NCBI RefSeq assembly: GCF_047948215.1
Contig: NC_134464.1
Location: 32,115,020-32,179,019 of the forward strand
Origin: Lycorma delicatula
Lineage: Eukaryota; Arthropoda; Insecta; Hemiptera; Fulgoridae
Reading direction: 5' to 3'
Length of the DNA: 64,000 nt
The stretch's first letter is position 1; each line of letters starts with the position of its first letter. The position numbers were made by a program, and so were the translations under genes. Of this stretch, positions 10,003-21,702 are shown one piece after another. Below the pieces are notes generated by a model, which saw only the letters and a list, made by a program, of their open reading frames with translations, did no database searches and had not been told where the DNA came from.

Positions 10003-13000
10003 AAATTGCACTGTGCACTGATGATTAGTACATACATTTTCTATTATTTTTATTAAACTTTCTATTAGCATGAAGAATCATTTAGATTTTAATTTCTTAA
10101 CAGCAAATACAATTTTTTTTTTAGATTAGCACAGGAAATTTGATGATAGAGAAAAATAAAAGTCAATGTTTTTAAGATGAGACTTTTACCCAGATTACGG
10201 AGCTAGAAAACTGAAAATGCCAATGTAAAAGAAAGCATACTTTTATAATATTTTTATTATAGTTTAAACATTTTCTTACAAAAATAATGTTCAAATGAAC
10301 AGGTTTATATTTAATTTATTCAATAATATGACTTATTTTCCAGTAATTTTTTTTTTTACAATATTATAACACCTCCAATACACCTGTATTCTTTCATTAA
10401 CAAATGTAAAGAGCTGGTGAACCTTTTTTTTTTAGTAGCTTATAATAATATTAGTGAAGGTGAAACCACTTTTAGATGTAAAAAAAAAGGACATAATGAA
10501 ATTTTAAGTGGTAACAGATGAAAAAATAAAAAACAAGACCAGAAATAAAATTTAATCTGCGTTGCTTTTTTAACATATCCCCCTAGCAATTAAAACTAAA
10601 CACATTACATTTTGATCTCCTTACCGTAAAACAAAGATTAAAATAAAAAATAAAAAAAGTTTAATACTTATTTAACAATTTCAGAGACAGAAGTGATTTT
10701 AATTAGTTTTGTAGTGAACCGGCCAGATGTAATATGTTCCGCAACCGAAACATCACTTTTTCAAGGAAAGTTAGTAGAAATAATAACAGTATGGTTAGCT
10801 GTTTCTGAAGTTGATTTTACTCATTGGGTCAAAAGTTACTCGGGTATTTACTGTAGGTACAGAAAGTGTATGTATTCCAGTTTGATAACTTTTATAAAAA
10901 AAAATTACGGGTTAATTTATGAACTTAACATCAAACTTTTGATAATTTATTTTTGCGTTTTCTTAAATCTAATTCTTAATTTTAATATAAAATTAATTCT
11001 TAATTTTATTAATAATAATAATAATTTTAATTTTATTAATAAATTTTATATTAATATATTTAAATCAAAATTTTAAGTTTTTAATTAAAACATAATTTTA
11101 GTGTATTAAATTGATTATCAAGATTTTGATAAAACCTAATTTAACTCAAAATGATAAAAAAAAAACAAATACGTCAAAAATAATGATAAAAATGGAGTTA
11201 AAAGTGTTAAATTATATTTTAATTGGATGTTCCAGCAAAATCAAAAGTTCATTAATAGTAAGTTAGCCTGAATTTTTTATAATGACAATTGTCAGCCAAA
11301 ATGTATATAGTAACTGGAAAATTAGCTTTTAATTAATTATTAAATAAACGTAAAATATTGATTTTTGCCGTAAATCAAACATAGGATCATTGATTTAGCT
11401 GTCAGAAACAATGGTTCAATTAAAAAAAAAAATCTAGTTGAAAAGCAAATTAAGGGTAATTAAACAACAGTGTGAAAAAAATAGAAAACCTTTAGCAATA
11501 AATTATTTTTAAAGATACAAAAACGTTCGAAGAAAAATGATATTTTTACGAGTAGTCTTCATGGTACATTGAATACTGGATATGTTTTTGATCTGGACAA
11601 CAGATTTGTCAATTTAAAACTAGTAGAATATATATGGTAGAAGACGTTCAAATAGAGCTTTGCACTTTTACATTTACTAACGCAGGAATTTATTCTGGTT
11701 GTCAGTAACGATTTATAACTTTCATCTTTTTTTCCCCTACACAAGTTTTCTCTCAGCTTTACAATAACTACGTACACATTTCCAATATTTCATTCCTTTA
11801 CAAAAAAAAAACAAACTAAAAAATAGTATACATACTTTCACCTGTACGTACTCTCAAATACATAACACACAGATAAAAATATATGAACATTTCGTAAAAA
11901 AATCTTGATTTGCATACTGGATTTCCTTTTACACAATTAATAAAATTATTATTGAATGTTCTAAAGATACATTTATAGAAATAAAAATAATTTAATTTTT
12001 CTTACAGGACCTACGTTTTTAATTTACAGAATATAAAAATATGTTATTTATTTTATACTTTTTGAATGAGTTAGGACAGAAGAAAGAAGATGACTCGAAC
12101 TAAATGGCAGGAAATTTAATAATAAATACAAAACCTACTGTTTATCTGAGAATGAAAATGAAGACTTAGCCGAATTTAACAACTACAACTTTTAGGTGTC
12201 AAGTATTACCGTCATTTTGCAAAATTTTATAGGTTTCTTAAAGTTGAGAAACCGGTTTTTAGGTCATTCAAAATGATAATATTTTAATATACACAGTGAT
12301 ATAAAAGTATGGAAACTGCTTCATGTTTAAAAACTGAGAGTTACTAGGTGATAGAAATAAGCGCGGATCTACTTAGTTACAAAATTACTACTTTATGGTA
12401 TGTTTGAAATTTTTGTTCGCCATCTTGGATCAGCCATATTGAATCAAAAATTTTTTTAAACGGAAAGATGTGCATGTGATACATAATTTTAATGTAAAAT
12501 TTTATGAGAAAAACGACTGCAAAAACTATTTCTCGATACAGGATCAGGTTTTCGAGTTATAAGCTATTATATTTGTAAAAAAAAAATCTATTATATTTGT
12601 ATTATATCATATTTGTAAAGAAAAATCGCATTATAATAAAACGAGGTAAAACGTCCCAAAATTACAGTTTTATTTCGTATTACCTTCAGAATTACATCCA
12701 ATAACTAACTTTAAAGGTTTAATGTTAGAATTAATGACCCAAATACTAACAATAAAAGCCATCCCAATAATAAATAATAATATATAGTAATTAATAATTT
12801 ACAATTTTAAAAGTAAATAAAAATCAGTAATTTTCATTACGGTAACGTAATACAAATTGAATTGTTGTAAAGTAATACCTGCTTTACTACTCTAAATTAG
12901 CAAAACATTTCTTTAAATTTCAAAATGTTTAAATTTAAAAAAAAAATTATTTGTTAACTAATTTAGAACCGTAAACATTATGAAAATTTTTAAATTAAAT

Positions 13001-13400
13001 AATAAAAAAATTAAAGGAGTGTGTCAGTTGTTCTAGCCAATAAATTTGTCGTAGTGTTGCAAATTATTATTATTAGTGTTGTTAACTATTGTGAAGGCTG
13101 TTACTATTAGTGTTTGTGTCATACATTTCAACAGTAACTAAATTTGTTCTTGGATGTAATTCTGAAGGTAATACGAAAATAGAAAAGTTAGTTCGCGGTG
13201 GTGTTTTACCTCATTTTATTATTACCACGATTTTTCTGTTTTTGCAACTTTGCTTACAACTCGAAAACGAAGACATTTATCCAGAAATGGCATTCATCAT
13301 CGTGTTTTTCTAATAATATTACGCTATGTATTAAATGTCAACTTTACTGATAAAAAAAATGCTGTTACATTATAAACATGTATCAGATGTCCACTTTACT
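10003..13400. other. AT-rich DNA without a firm gene
   Basis: Only a weak exon candidate (10682-10870) and one arm of an inverted repeat (12419-12448) stand out. Long A/T runs and low-complexity frames explain the remaining ORFs. Confidence 0.5.
10682..10870 (+). other. Weak candidate exon
   Basis: An acceptor-like 'TTTAACAATTTCAG' precedes an open frame of about 60 residues of balanced composition (VILISFVVNRPDVICSATET, then WLAVSEVDFTHWV). The downstream continuation is pure AT-rich sequence, so the exon, if real, would end near 10850-10870. No consensus donor is obvious and no domain is recognised. Chance remains likely. Confidence 0.15.
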
Positions 13401-14021
13401 AATAAAAAAAACCGATGTGGACACCACATGACTTCCTTGTAGGACTATTAAATTACATACACATTTTTTTACAATCAGAGGTTAATAATTAATTATTAAT
13501 AAATCAACACATTTAATTTAAAAAAAAGGAATTTAAGTCGGAGTTGAACCGATGTACCTTCCCCTTGCGCGGTGTAAATATTTCAATAATTAAAATTTTC
13601 TTGGGTTATAACTCTGAAAGCAAAGAAAATAAGTACCACTTATGATATGTCGATGAAAATCTCTCAATGAGGGCTGATTACTGCAGTTAAGAAAAATTCC
13701 AAAGTCAAAATTTTTTTGGATTTTGGGCTTTTTTGAACACTTTTGGTTCAGTCGGTTGCAATAAAAAAGTGCACAACTACATGTTACACCAGTCCTAAAT
13801 CCAAAATTTCAACATTCTATGGCTAATTATGTTTGAGTTATGCGAGATACATACTTACGTACAGACGTCACGCCGAAACTAGTCAAAATGGATTCAGGGA
13901 TGGTCAAAATGGATATTTCCGTTTAAATCTAAAAACTGAAATTTTACATAATCACAATACTTCCTTTACTTCATACAAGGAAGTAAAAATGTTTGATTCA
14001 ATATGGCGGATCCAAGATGGC
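12419..14021. repeat. 30-bp inverted pair (GCCATCTTGGATC motif)
   Basis: 12419-12448 and 13992-14021 are inverse complements apart from one base (GCCATCTTGGATC, then GCCATATTGAATC). They are 1.5 kb apart, with RepA at 13406-13990 touching the right arm. They may be ends of one DNA transposon or two independent repeat fragments. Confidence 0.4.
13406..13990 (-). repeat. RepA copy, near full length
   Basis: The minus-strand copy shows all RepA landmarks in order: rc of the GTGGTGTCCACATC end at 13411, the T-arm-like motif at about 13540, the CTGCAGTTAAG block at 13680, TACGTACAGACGTCACGCC at 13856, and the ACTTCCTTTACTTC head at 13957-13970. Confidence 0.8.
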
Positions 14022-16786
14022 GGCGGATATGTCGAACACACCGTAAAGCAATAATTTTATAACTATATAGATTCGCACTTGTTCCTAACTTCTAGATATT
14101 CCTTAGTTTTGAAATATGAAGCTGTTTCGTACTTTAATATTACTCTGTATAAATTATTTTGTAAAAAACCACGTTGCCTCACATATCTTTAGCATTTGGT
14201 AGAAGTTGTTGAAAAAATAAAATTGTGGACACTAACCGCATCATAATTATACTTATCTTTAGAAAATCTTCTTAACTAGAATTAAAATATCAATAAATTA
14301 AGATTCAACGAGAAAAGAATTTTTTTTTCCCCGAGTGAAAGTAAAATATTTAAAATGGAGATAGGAAAATATCAACGTCAATAACCTTAAATGAATGAAG
14401 TTTTTCTGGTTCAGCCGAAGACAATAAGGATAACAAAGAAATGTTCCTTTGGTAAACCTGTATCTGTTCTCAGATGGCTGTTTAATTTCTGTAATGAAGA
14501 AAAGCAAAATTTCGTTATAGCATTTATTTGAGCCATTCAATGTAAAATGTTTTATCAGTAATGTGCTACTTCTATCTAGGTAAAGATGTCTCGACCTCGC
14601 GAAGGATTGAGTGTAAAAGGAAACACGCTGCCTGGAAGGAACGATGAATGTATTCTATGGATGCGGGTGATTTTGTTTCTTATCGTTCATTTTTTTCTAT
14701 TTAAGGATACATTATCGTTCTCATCTCAAAACTTATACAGCAACCAGAAAAAAGATTTATATTGAAAAATTAATATATTTTCATATTAAAAACAAAAAAT
14801 CAACTAGTTTTACAGACTTTTTGAGAAAAAATTAAAATGTTATTAGTAAAATTTATTTATTTTTGAGAGGATGAGAAACCTTTTGATACGATTTGAATAT
14901 ACGTAATGTACATAGAGGTGGTCGTTAGATAATATGTAAATAAGCTTCTTACCGGGTTCTCTGGCATTCATTCGTAAGGTACTAGATTTGAATCTCGCTC
15001 GGACTAAAGGTAAAAAATTATTATTCGAATCATTTTAAAATAGGCATTAAGTTATAGTTGCTAAAAATAAATTTATATACGTTTTAATCAAATGAATTAA
15101 ATAAAAATTTTTGGAGGAAACCTCCAAAAACTGTACCAATACAATAAAAAATGTAAATCAAAATGATCATTCCAATTACTAAAAAATCATTAGTAGTAAG
15201 TGCCTGGAAATATTGTCAAAAACAAGAATATTACGTAACCCTAAATAGGCGACGGATATTTGGAATTGGATTTATTACGGCGTGGAGGTTAAGTAGTTAA
15301 GATTATTTTTAAGCTGCGTACACTTTTTTGATTTGAACTGCCTAAGAATATATTATTTCAACTTCTTAGACAATTGTATAAATACATGTAAAATAAATAT
15401 TAAAAACCCAATTACCAATAAATACTGAACAATCACTACTGTAATATTATTTATTATTAATTTATTTATTACCTTTTCTTCTTTGTTCACTTTTATTTTA
15501 TTTTTCTTTAAATTTTTAATTTTTATTTTTAATTTACCATTCATAACTCTCAAAATTGACGTTTTAGATTTTTATTTGTTTATGAATGAAATTATCTATT
15601 CACGAATTTTCTTTATAATATAAATCTGTAAAATATTTATCCAGTTGGATTTAAAATAAGCGAAAAAAACATTATTTATTTATTTTTTTACTTCCTTTTC
15701 TTTAACTCACAATATTTTTTTTATGTTTTTTCTGAAATCTTGCATCCTTAATTTAACATACTTCCAGAGATTGCCGATTGATGAAAGTTTTCACAGTTAC
15801 TAAGGTCGGGTGACAATACAATATTCTAATATTACTTTTGCAAACATCTCTCTGTACGGGGGGTTATTAAAGGTGCGAGTGTAAAAAATTGCAAATCTGC
15901 AAAACGGCTATGCGGGATTTTTGGGGAAAAATCCGATAGCTTGATATAGAAAAATGACAAAAACCTGATACAGGAGTTTTTGTGGTTCGAATTTGACGTT
16001 TCCTATTTCGTCATCACATATAGAGTATGTATATATATATATACTTATATATATATATAAATATATAAACGATGATATCTTTTGAAATTCAAATTAACCT
16101 ACTAATTAAAATCATGTGCAATGCATGATAATAATTTGATTAAAGTGTGACTAAAAAATATAAAGCAAGTTTTTAAATATTTTGAAAAATATTTTTAATA
16201 TTATTATGATAGTAAAAAAAAGTTACTTTGGTTTACTAAGTAATTTACTGATAAATATAATTTACATAAATTTTCTCTAAATGCTCTTTAAATTATTTTA
16301 AGTCGGTAACGTACTTCCATTAAATGAAAATTTATTTATTTTTATTGTACGTCTATCAACATATCCAGTAGTAAGATACAAGTTTGTATTATTTTACATG
16401 AATTTCTCGTTAATTATAGTACCACGACATCAAAATTATTACTGAAATGGACACGGAAAACTACTATATGTGCTGTCACTCTTGTAAGAGCTTAACTTTA
16501 TAATGGAATAAATGTTACCCCAGTTACAAATATTTACATTATTAAACAAAGTAGACCGTATTTTAAGAGCATTGAGATTAACAATTGACACAAATATTTT
16601 ATTGATCGAGTTAGAAAAAACTTTAAAAAAAATATTACAAGGTAAATTAAATCATGTCATGTACATTTTTTTACTGCAGTATCATTCTCAGAGAAAGAAA
16701 GGAACTGACTATAACATTTCTCCAAACATTTCATTGTTTAGGCTTTATATAGAAAATAATAATTATATTACCGTAATTATATTACC
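14022..16786. other. AT-rich DNA without a supported gene
   Basis: A tRNA/SINE-like scrap lies at about 14950-15005 (GGTTCTCTGGCATTC, then AGATTTGAATCTCGC). An (AT)n run lies at 16028-16070. The open frame that starts at 16512 is not LINE sequence until about 16787; its upstream part is unrelated AT-rich DNA. Confidence 0.5.
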
Positions 16787-18293
16787 TGTTATAGAGGAAG
16801 TTAAGGAGGATGAAATGGGAGAAACAATACTGAGATGTGAATTTAAGAGAGCATTAAAAGATTTAAATGGCAGAAAGGCTCCTGGAATAGATGGAATACC
16901 TGTAGAATTACTGCGCAGTGCAGGTGAGGAAGCGATTGATAGATTATACAAACTGGTGTGTAATATTTATGAAAAAAGAAAATTTCCGTCAGACTTCAAT
17001 AAAAGTGTTATAGTCATGATACCAAAGAAAGCAGGGGCAGATAAATGTGAAGAATACAGAACAATTAGTTTAACCAGTCATGCATCAAAAATCTTAACTA
17101 GAATTCTATACAGAAGAATCGAGAGGAGAGTGGAGGAAGTGATAGGAGAAGACCAATTTGGTTTCAGAAAAAGTATAGGGACAAGGGAAGCAATTTTAGG
17201 CCTCAGATTAATAGTAGAAGGAAGATTAAAGAAAAACAAACCAACATACTTGGCGTTTATAGACCTAGAAAAGGCATTCGATAACGTAGACTGGAATAAA
17301 ATGTTCAGCATTTTAAAATAATTAGGGTTCAAATACAGAGATAGAAGAACAATTGCTAACATGTACAGGAACCAACAGCAACAGTAACAATTGAAGAACA
17401 TAAGAAAGAAGCCGTAATAAGAAAGGGAGTCCGACAAGGATGTTCCCTATCTCCGTTACTTTTTAATCTTTACATGGAACTAGCAGTTAATGATGTTGAA
17501 GAATAATTTACAAGGTGAAAAGATAAAGATGCTACGATTTGCTGATGATATAGTAATTCTAGCCGAGAGTAAAAAGGATTTAGAAGAAACAATGAACGGC
17601 ATAGATGAAGTCCTACGCAAGAACTATCGTATGAAAATAAACAAGAACAAAACAAATGTAATGAAATGTAGTAGAAATATCAAAGATGGACCACTGAATG
17701 TGAAAATAGGAGGAGAAAAGATTATGGAGGTAGAAGAATTTTGTTATTTGGGAAGTAGAATTTCTAATGATGGAAGAAGCAGGAGCGATATAAAATGCCG
17801 AATAGCACAAGCGAAACGAGCCTTCAGTAAGAAATATAATTTGTTTACGTCAAAAATTAATATAAATGTCAGGAAAAGATTTTTGAAAGTGTATGTTTGG
17901 AGCGTCGCTTTATATCGAAGTGAAACTTGGACGATCGGAGTATCTGAGAAGAAAAGATTAGAAGCTTTTGAAATGTGGTGCTATAGGAGAATGTTAAAAA
18001 TCAGATGGGTGGATAAAGTGACAAATGAAGAAAGAAGCATTTGGAAAAATATAGTTAAAAGAAGAGACAGACTTATAGGCTACATACTAAGGCATACTGG
18101 AATAGTCGCTTTGATATTGGAAGGACAGGTAGAAGGAAAAAATTGTGTAGGCAGGTCACGTTTGGAATATGTAAAACAAATTGTTAGGGATGTAGCATGT
18201 AGAGGGTATACTGAAATGAAACGACTAGCACTAGATAGGGAATCTTGGAGAGCTGCATCAAACCAGTCAAATGACTGAAGACAAAAAAAAAAA
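16787..18293 (+). pseudogene. LINE-a copy 1: broken reverse transcriptase of a non-LTR retrotransposon
   Basis: It encodes the reverse transcriptase and C-terminal region of a LINE. Recognised blocks are KAPGIDGIPVELL (about 16880-16918), FRKSIGTREAI, FIDLEKAFDNVDW (17260-17300), the RT block QGCSLSPLLFNLYME, and the catalytic FADDIVILAE (17538-17567). The C-terminal blocks are EAFEMWCYRRMLKIRW and RSRLEYVKQIVRD. It ends GACTGAAGAC plus poly(A) at 18282-18293. It is dead. A stop lies at about 17319-17321, frame changes follow, about 20 bp are missing near 17505 compared with copies 2 and 3, and an 18-bp in-frame gap removes VLRQID near 18030. The 5' end is truncated: no endonuclease domain is present. 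The clade is RTE- or Jockey-like; I cannot decide from sequence alone. Confidence 0.9.
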
Positions 18294-18361
18294 CACAATT
18301 AACGGTTGAACTTATCTTTTTTGTTAATAAAATTCTTAAAATTAAGTTATTAGTAATTACA

Positions 18362-18815
18362 AGCGAACCCGGCAATGCTTCGCTATTGCTAAATCTGAGT
18401 GCATGAATTAAATAAATTTTGTATTATATAAAATAATAAAATGTACAATAACGATTCAATATTATTGTATTTCAATTACATAAATCAAAATCATTGCAAT
18501 GGTTTGGGATATACGATGTTTTTGGGCGGTTCCATTTGACGCATGCATAAACAAATCGCTAGGTTTTCCTACACGGGAGCGTGCAACGTATAATTGACCA
18601 TGACAAAAATATGGATTTTCCAAATTCAATTCAAACGCTTGCATCGACTGACCTTGTGATTTGTTTATCGTTATTGCTAAAGTCAGTTTAATTGGAAATT
18701 GGAAACGTTTGAATTGGAATGACATATTTGTTAGAAACATTAGTATCCGTGGTAGCAGCACATCTCCTTTAAATTTACCAGTTAAAATTTTTGCTTTACA
18801 TTTTTTTAAGCTATT
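18362..18815 (-). pseudogene. Helitron helicase C-terminal remnant and 3' end
   Basis: On the minus strand about 115 codons encode the end of a PIF1-type helicase from a Helitron. Visible landmarks are a conserved LTGKFKGDVLLPRI-like block at about 18743-18800, then RFQFPIKLTLAITINKSQGQ (helicase motif V), and HGQLYVARSRVGKPSDLF (motif VI with its SR-V core). Helitrons move by a rolling-circle mechanism using a Rep-helicase protein; only the last part of the helicase remains. Downstream on the same strand, GCAATAGCGAAGCATTGC (18372-18389) can form a short hairpin close to the likely 3' terminus, as expected for these elements. The Rep domain and the Walker motifs are absent. It directly follows LINE-a copy 1, on the opposite strand. 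Confidence 0.85.
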
Positions 18816-19120
18816 AAAACAATGATAAGAAATAATATAACAAAATCAATAAATTGGGGATTCAATTTGTAGTGAAATTGACTGAAAATAAAGGTAAGTG
18901 TTTTTAAATGTTCAGTGTATTTCTTTTAAACGGTGTTAATCGTATGGAACTGTAAGACGTAAACATTCCCGGGACAAAATTTAGCCCCGGGAGTAAACAC
19001 AGATACATGTAAACACTTCCGGTGACTGAAAATTGTGAAATCTTTAGCGAAATCGGTTAAATAGTTTTTGAGTTATTACGATACACAAAAACGAATACAG
19101 TATTTCATTTATATAGATCA

Positions 19121-19225
19121 GGCCGACTTCTGTGGATAAGTAAGTAGCGTCTCGACATTTCATGCGGAGGTCCCGGATTCGAATCCCGATCAGGCATGGG
19201 ATCTTTTCATACGCTACCAACTTCA
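19121..19225 (+). mobile_element. SINE2 copy, head only
   Basis: tRNA-like head with GTAGCGTCTCGACATTTCAT and the B box GGATTCGAATCCC, then AGGCATGG and CATACGCTACC. The tail is missing. Confidence 0.75.
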
Positions 19226-19599
19226 ACCGGGCTAATGACCACAGCTTTTCATGCCCGTTATTTCATACCAAACAGAAATAAAAATGATTAAAAAACAAAA
19301 ATAAATAGTCCAAAATAAATAACAGAAAATATTTATAAATTTTTGAGAAGAGTAAATAGTATGTAAAATACATCTTTAAAAAAAAAATTCCGCTAGATTA
19401 TCATCTAAAGGATCCCTTTTTATGACTAAGAGGTTTTAAAAAAAACAAAAAGAACATTTACCTTGTTAAAACTTTTATCATTTCTACTCATATCTGATTA
19501 AAGAAGAGTAATAATTCACATTTTAATATAGTTTTCACGACTGATTCTATATCATAATTATTGTTTTACATTACAAATAACACATAAATACATATTTTT
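19226..19599. other. AT-rich DNA, nothing recognised
   Basis: No gene or named repeat is visible between the SINE2 head and the RepA start. Confidence 0.5.
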
Positions 19600-20090
19600 A
19601 CTTTCTTGTACGAAGTAAAGGAAGTATTGTGATCGCGAAAAATTTCAGTTTTCAGATTTCAACGAAAATATCCATTTTGACAATCCTTGAATCCATTTTG
19701 ACTAGTTTCAGCGTGACGTCTGTAGGTACGTATGTATCTCGCATAACTCAAAAAAATTTAGCCGTAGGATGTTGAAATTTTGGATTTAGAACTGTTACAG
19801 TTCTAATATGTTACAAGTAGAACATCTACTTGTGCACCTTACCTTTTGATTGCAATCAACTGGACCAAAAGAGTCCAAAAAAGCCCAAAATTAAAAAAAA
19901 ATGTATTTTGGACTTTTTCTTGACTGCAGTAATCTCATTGAGAGCTTTTATATATCATAAGTGGTACTTATTTTCATTGGTTCAAGAGTTATAGCCAAAT
20001 AAAATTTTAATTAATGAAACATTTGGATCTTACAAGCGGAAGGCACATCGGTTCGAATAAGATTTTATCTCCTTTTTTTAACTTTTTTTT
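19600..20090 (+). repeat. RepA copy, left part, interrupted by FB1
   Basis: Starts CTTGTACGAAGTAAAGGAAG and runs through GGTTCGAATAAG (about 20050) to the T-rich tract at 20073-20104. The missing 3' part of RepA resumes at 21703, so the intervening ~1.6 kb was inserted into this copy. Confidence 0.85.
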
Positions 20091-20576
20091 TTTTTTTTTT
20101 TTTAACTTGCTTTAGTTATAATCAAATCTTGCAACTGCTATATCATTTGATCTATCGTATGAAAATCAATGAAATGTGGTACACGTATGTAACTTCAATG
20201 ACAATACAATACTACGGTATTAGAATTTGAATATGACCCACCCCCACCCATCACGCGCTACCCCTACACTAAATTCATGCATTTAGTTGAAAATTTTCAT
20301 TTCTCAAGAACTATCGTATGAAAATGTTGAAATTTGGTACACGTATGTAATTTCGTTGTATAAAAATAAATATTTTTACTTTTTAGTCTTAATAAACAAA
20401 CAAACTTGAACAAACAATTATATCCAGATATAAATATTATTAAGAATATTTTTTTTTGGATGTAATAAGTTTATTGTTCATTAAAACTAAAAAGTAAAAA
20501 ATAAAAAACAATATAAAAAAAAAAGAATTACAAAAATATATTTGATTACATATATAATAATTACATATATAAATTT

Positions 20577-20844
20577 TAAAAAAGCTTTTATTTAACTAAT
20601 ATTAATATTAACATTAATAAAAAAAGGACACAAATTAGAAAAACCCACTAAAAAGTAAAAAATAAGAATTAAATTGAGAATTTTAAACAAAAAAATATAA
20701 TATATTAACAAGTAAAAAAATGCACTGAAAAGTAAAAAAATAAATTATATAAATACCTAATAAATAAATCTAATAATTATTAAATTTTAAAATTAAAAGT
20801 AATGAAAATATTTAGTTAAATAAAGCGGGGCGCAGTTTTTATAA
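20577..20844 (+). repeat. FB1 left inverted arm
   Basis: Inner edge CGCAGTTTTTATAA (20831-20844) matches TTATAAAAACTGCG at 21407-21420 exactly in inverse. Further matching landmarks are TTAGTTAAATAAA, AAAATGCACTGAAAAGTAAA, and ATTAATATTAACATTAATAA near the outer edge. Confidence 0.85.
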
Positions 20845-20972
20845 CAATGCTTTCGAATAAGTATTTATAGACATTTGCAGTATTTTAAATATATTTTTTG
20901 TTTAATGAGGTTGTTTAGTACATGTTATACTTAATTTATCTTTAATAAAATAACTCGTTTTAATTCTTTGAT

Positions 20973-21009
20973 GGTACAAATTTGCACCGAGATGACTTTT
21001 AAGGGTTAA
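20973..21009. promoter_or_regulatory. piggyBac-like terminal motif with TTAA
   Basis: GGTACAAATTTGCACC (20973-20988) is a near palindrome. It is followed by AGATGACTTTTAAGGG and TTAA (21006-21009). Read on the minus strand this is TTAA plus a CCCTT terminus plus a subterminal GGTGCAAATTTGTACC, the arrangement of piggyBac-family ends in insects. The opposite end was not found. Confidence 0.4.
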
Positions 21010-21156
21010 TAAGAATAAAAATAAAAATTAAATTTAGAAATCTTGCACAAAGTTATTACATTTTGACGGTAATCTGAAAAATTATTAATTATTATCATTA
21101 TTATAATTGTAATCGTAATTATGAATTCATTAAATAAAAATTCATAATTAATTAAA

Positions 21157-21369
21157 ATGAAACTTTTAGTGGAAGGAGTGCGTTCAATATGGCTTAGATT
21201 ACAACCAGAATTCGAGGATGAACTTCAACTATGTGAGAACACGTACAAAGAAAACGAGTGGGGGCATTTTCCCAGATTGTTACTTGTAGCTAGTCAGTCT
21301 CAACTGGAGAGGTTCCAGCAGACCTTTCCGCCTCCTCGCGTCGTTATTGAAAATGAAAATGAAGATTAA
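21157..21369 (+). CDS. Unrecognised 70-residue ORF in the FB1 loop
   Basis: ATG at 21157, TAA at 21367-21369. The predicted protein is 70 residues, acidic at its C terminus (VVIENENED) and in the middle (EFEDELQLCENTYKENEW), with a Pro-rich patch (TFPPPR, about residues 56-61). It has no signal peptide or membrane segment. Its codons are far less AT-biased than the surrounding arms, a good sign of present or past coding. An AATAAA-like AAAATAAATG follows at about 21378. It may be a captured last exon of a host or transposon gene, or a terminal piece of a longer spliced protein, since there is no long upstream frame. No homologue is recognised, so no function is proposed. Confidence 0.45.
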   Translation: MKLLVEGVRSIWLRLQPEFEDELQLCENTYKENEWGHFPRLLLVASQSQLERFQQTFPPPRVVIENENED

Positions 21370-21406
21370 TTGTTGTAAAAATAAATGTTGTGTTGTTTTA
21401 CATAAA

Positions 21407-21687
21407 TTATAAAAACTGCGCCACGCTTTTATTTAACTAAATATTTTCATTACTTTTAATTTTAAAATTTGATAATTATTACATTTATTTTTTTTTTATT
21501 TATTAGATATTTATATAATTAATTTTTTACTTTTCAGTGCATTTTTATATTTGTTAATATATTATAATTTTTTTGTTTAAAATTCTCAATTTGATTTAAA
21601 TCTTATTTTTTACTTTTTAAAGGGGTTTTCCAATTTTTTCCCCTTTTTTATTAATGTTAATATTAATATTAAATAAAAGCTTTTTTT
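21407..21687 (-). repeat. FB1 right inverted arm
   Basis: Inverse of 20577-20844, with small indels, from TTATAAAAACTGCG (21407) to AAAAGCTTTTTTTAAA (about 21675-21690). TTTTTACTTTTCAGTGCATT (about 21523-21545) is the inverse of the left-arm AATGCACTGAAAAGTAAAAA landmark. Confidence 0.85.
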
Positions 21688-21702
21688 AAAAAATAATTTT
21701 TT

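Larger units (their letters stand above)
20100..21702. mobile_element. FB1: foldback-type element with long inverted arms and an internal ORF
   Basis: The inserted segment holds a left module with two repeats of an ATCGTATGAAAAT...GGTACACGTATGTAA motif (about 20152-20195 and 20309-20350). Then come a left arm (20577-20844), a 562-bp loop (20845-21406) and a right arm (21407-21687) that is the imperfect inverse complement of the left. The loop is GC-richer and contains one ORF and a piggyBac-like terminal motif. A second, shorter copy lies at 36.24-37.01 kb and lacks the loop. No transposase is encoded, so movement, if any, would depend on another element. Family assignment is open. Confidence 0.75.

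Noticed and set aside
10871..11076. Remainder of the ORF starting at 10693
   Set aside because: Asn/Ile/Phe/Lys low complexity from ATT/AAT runs.
16512..16786. Upstream part of the LINE-a copy 1 ORF as an extra protein domain
   Set aside because: AT-rich sequence not shared with copies 2 and 3; it is flanking DNA that happens to be open.
17078..17437. Antisense ORFs of LINE-a copies (also 34083-34364 and 45716-46105)
   Set aside because: Recur only because the sense strand is repeated; they read FQSTLSNAFSRS-type antisense of the RT core.
19121..19190. Functional tRNA genes at SINE2 heads (also 29051, 53162, 60917)
   Set aside because: Heads lead straight into a shared SINE body, and acceptor and anticodon stems do not close well.
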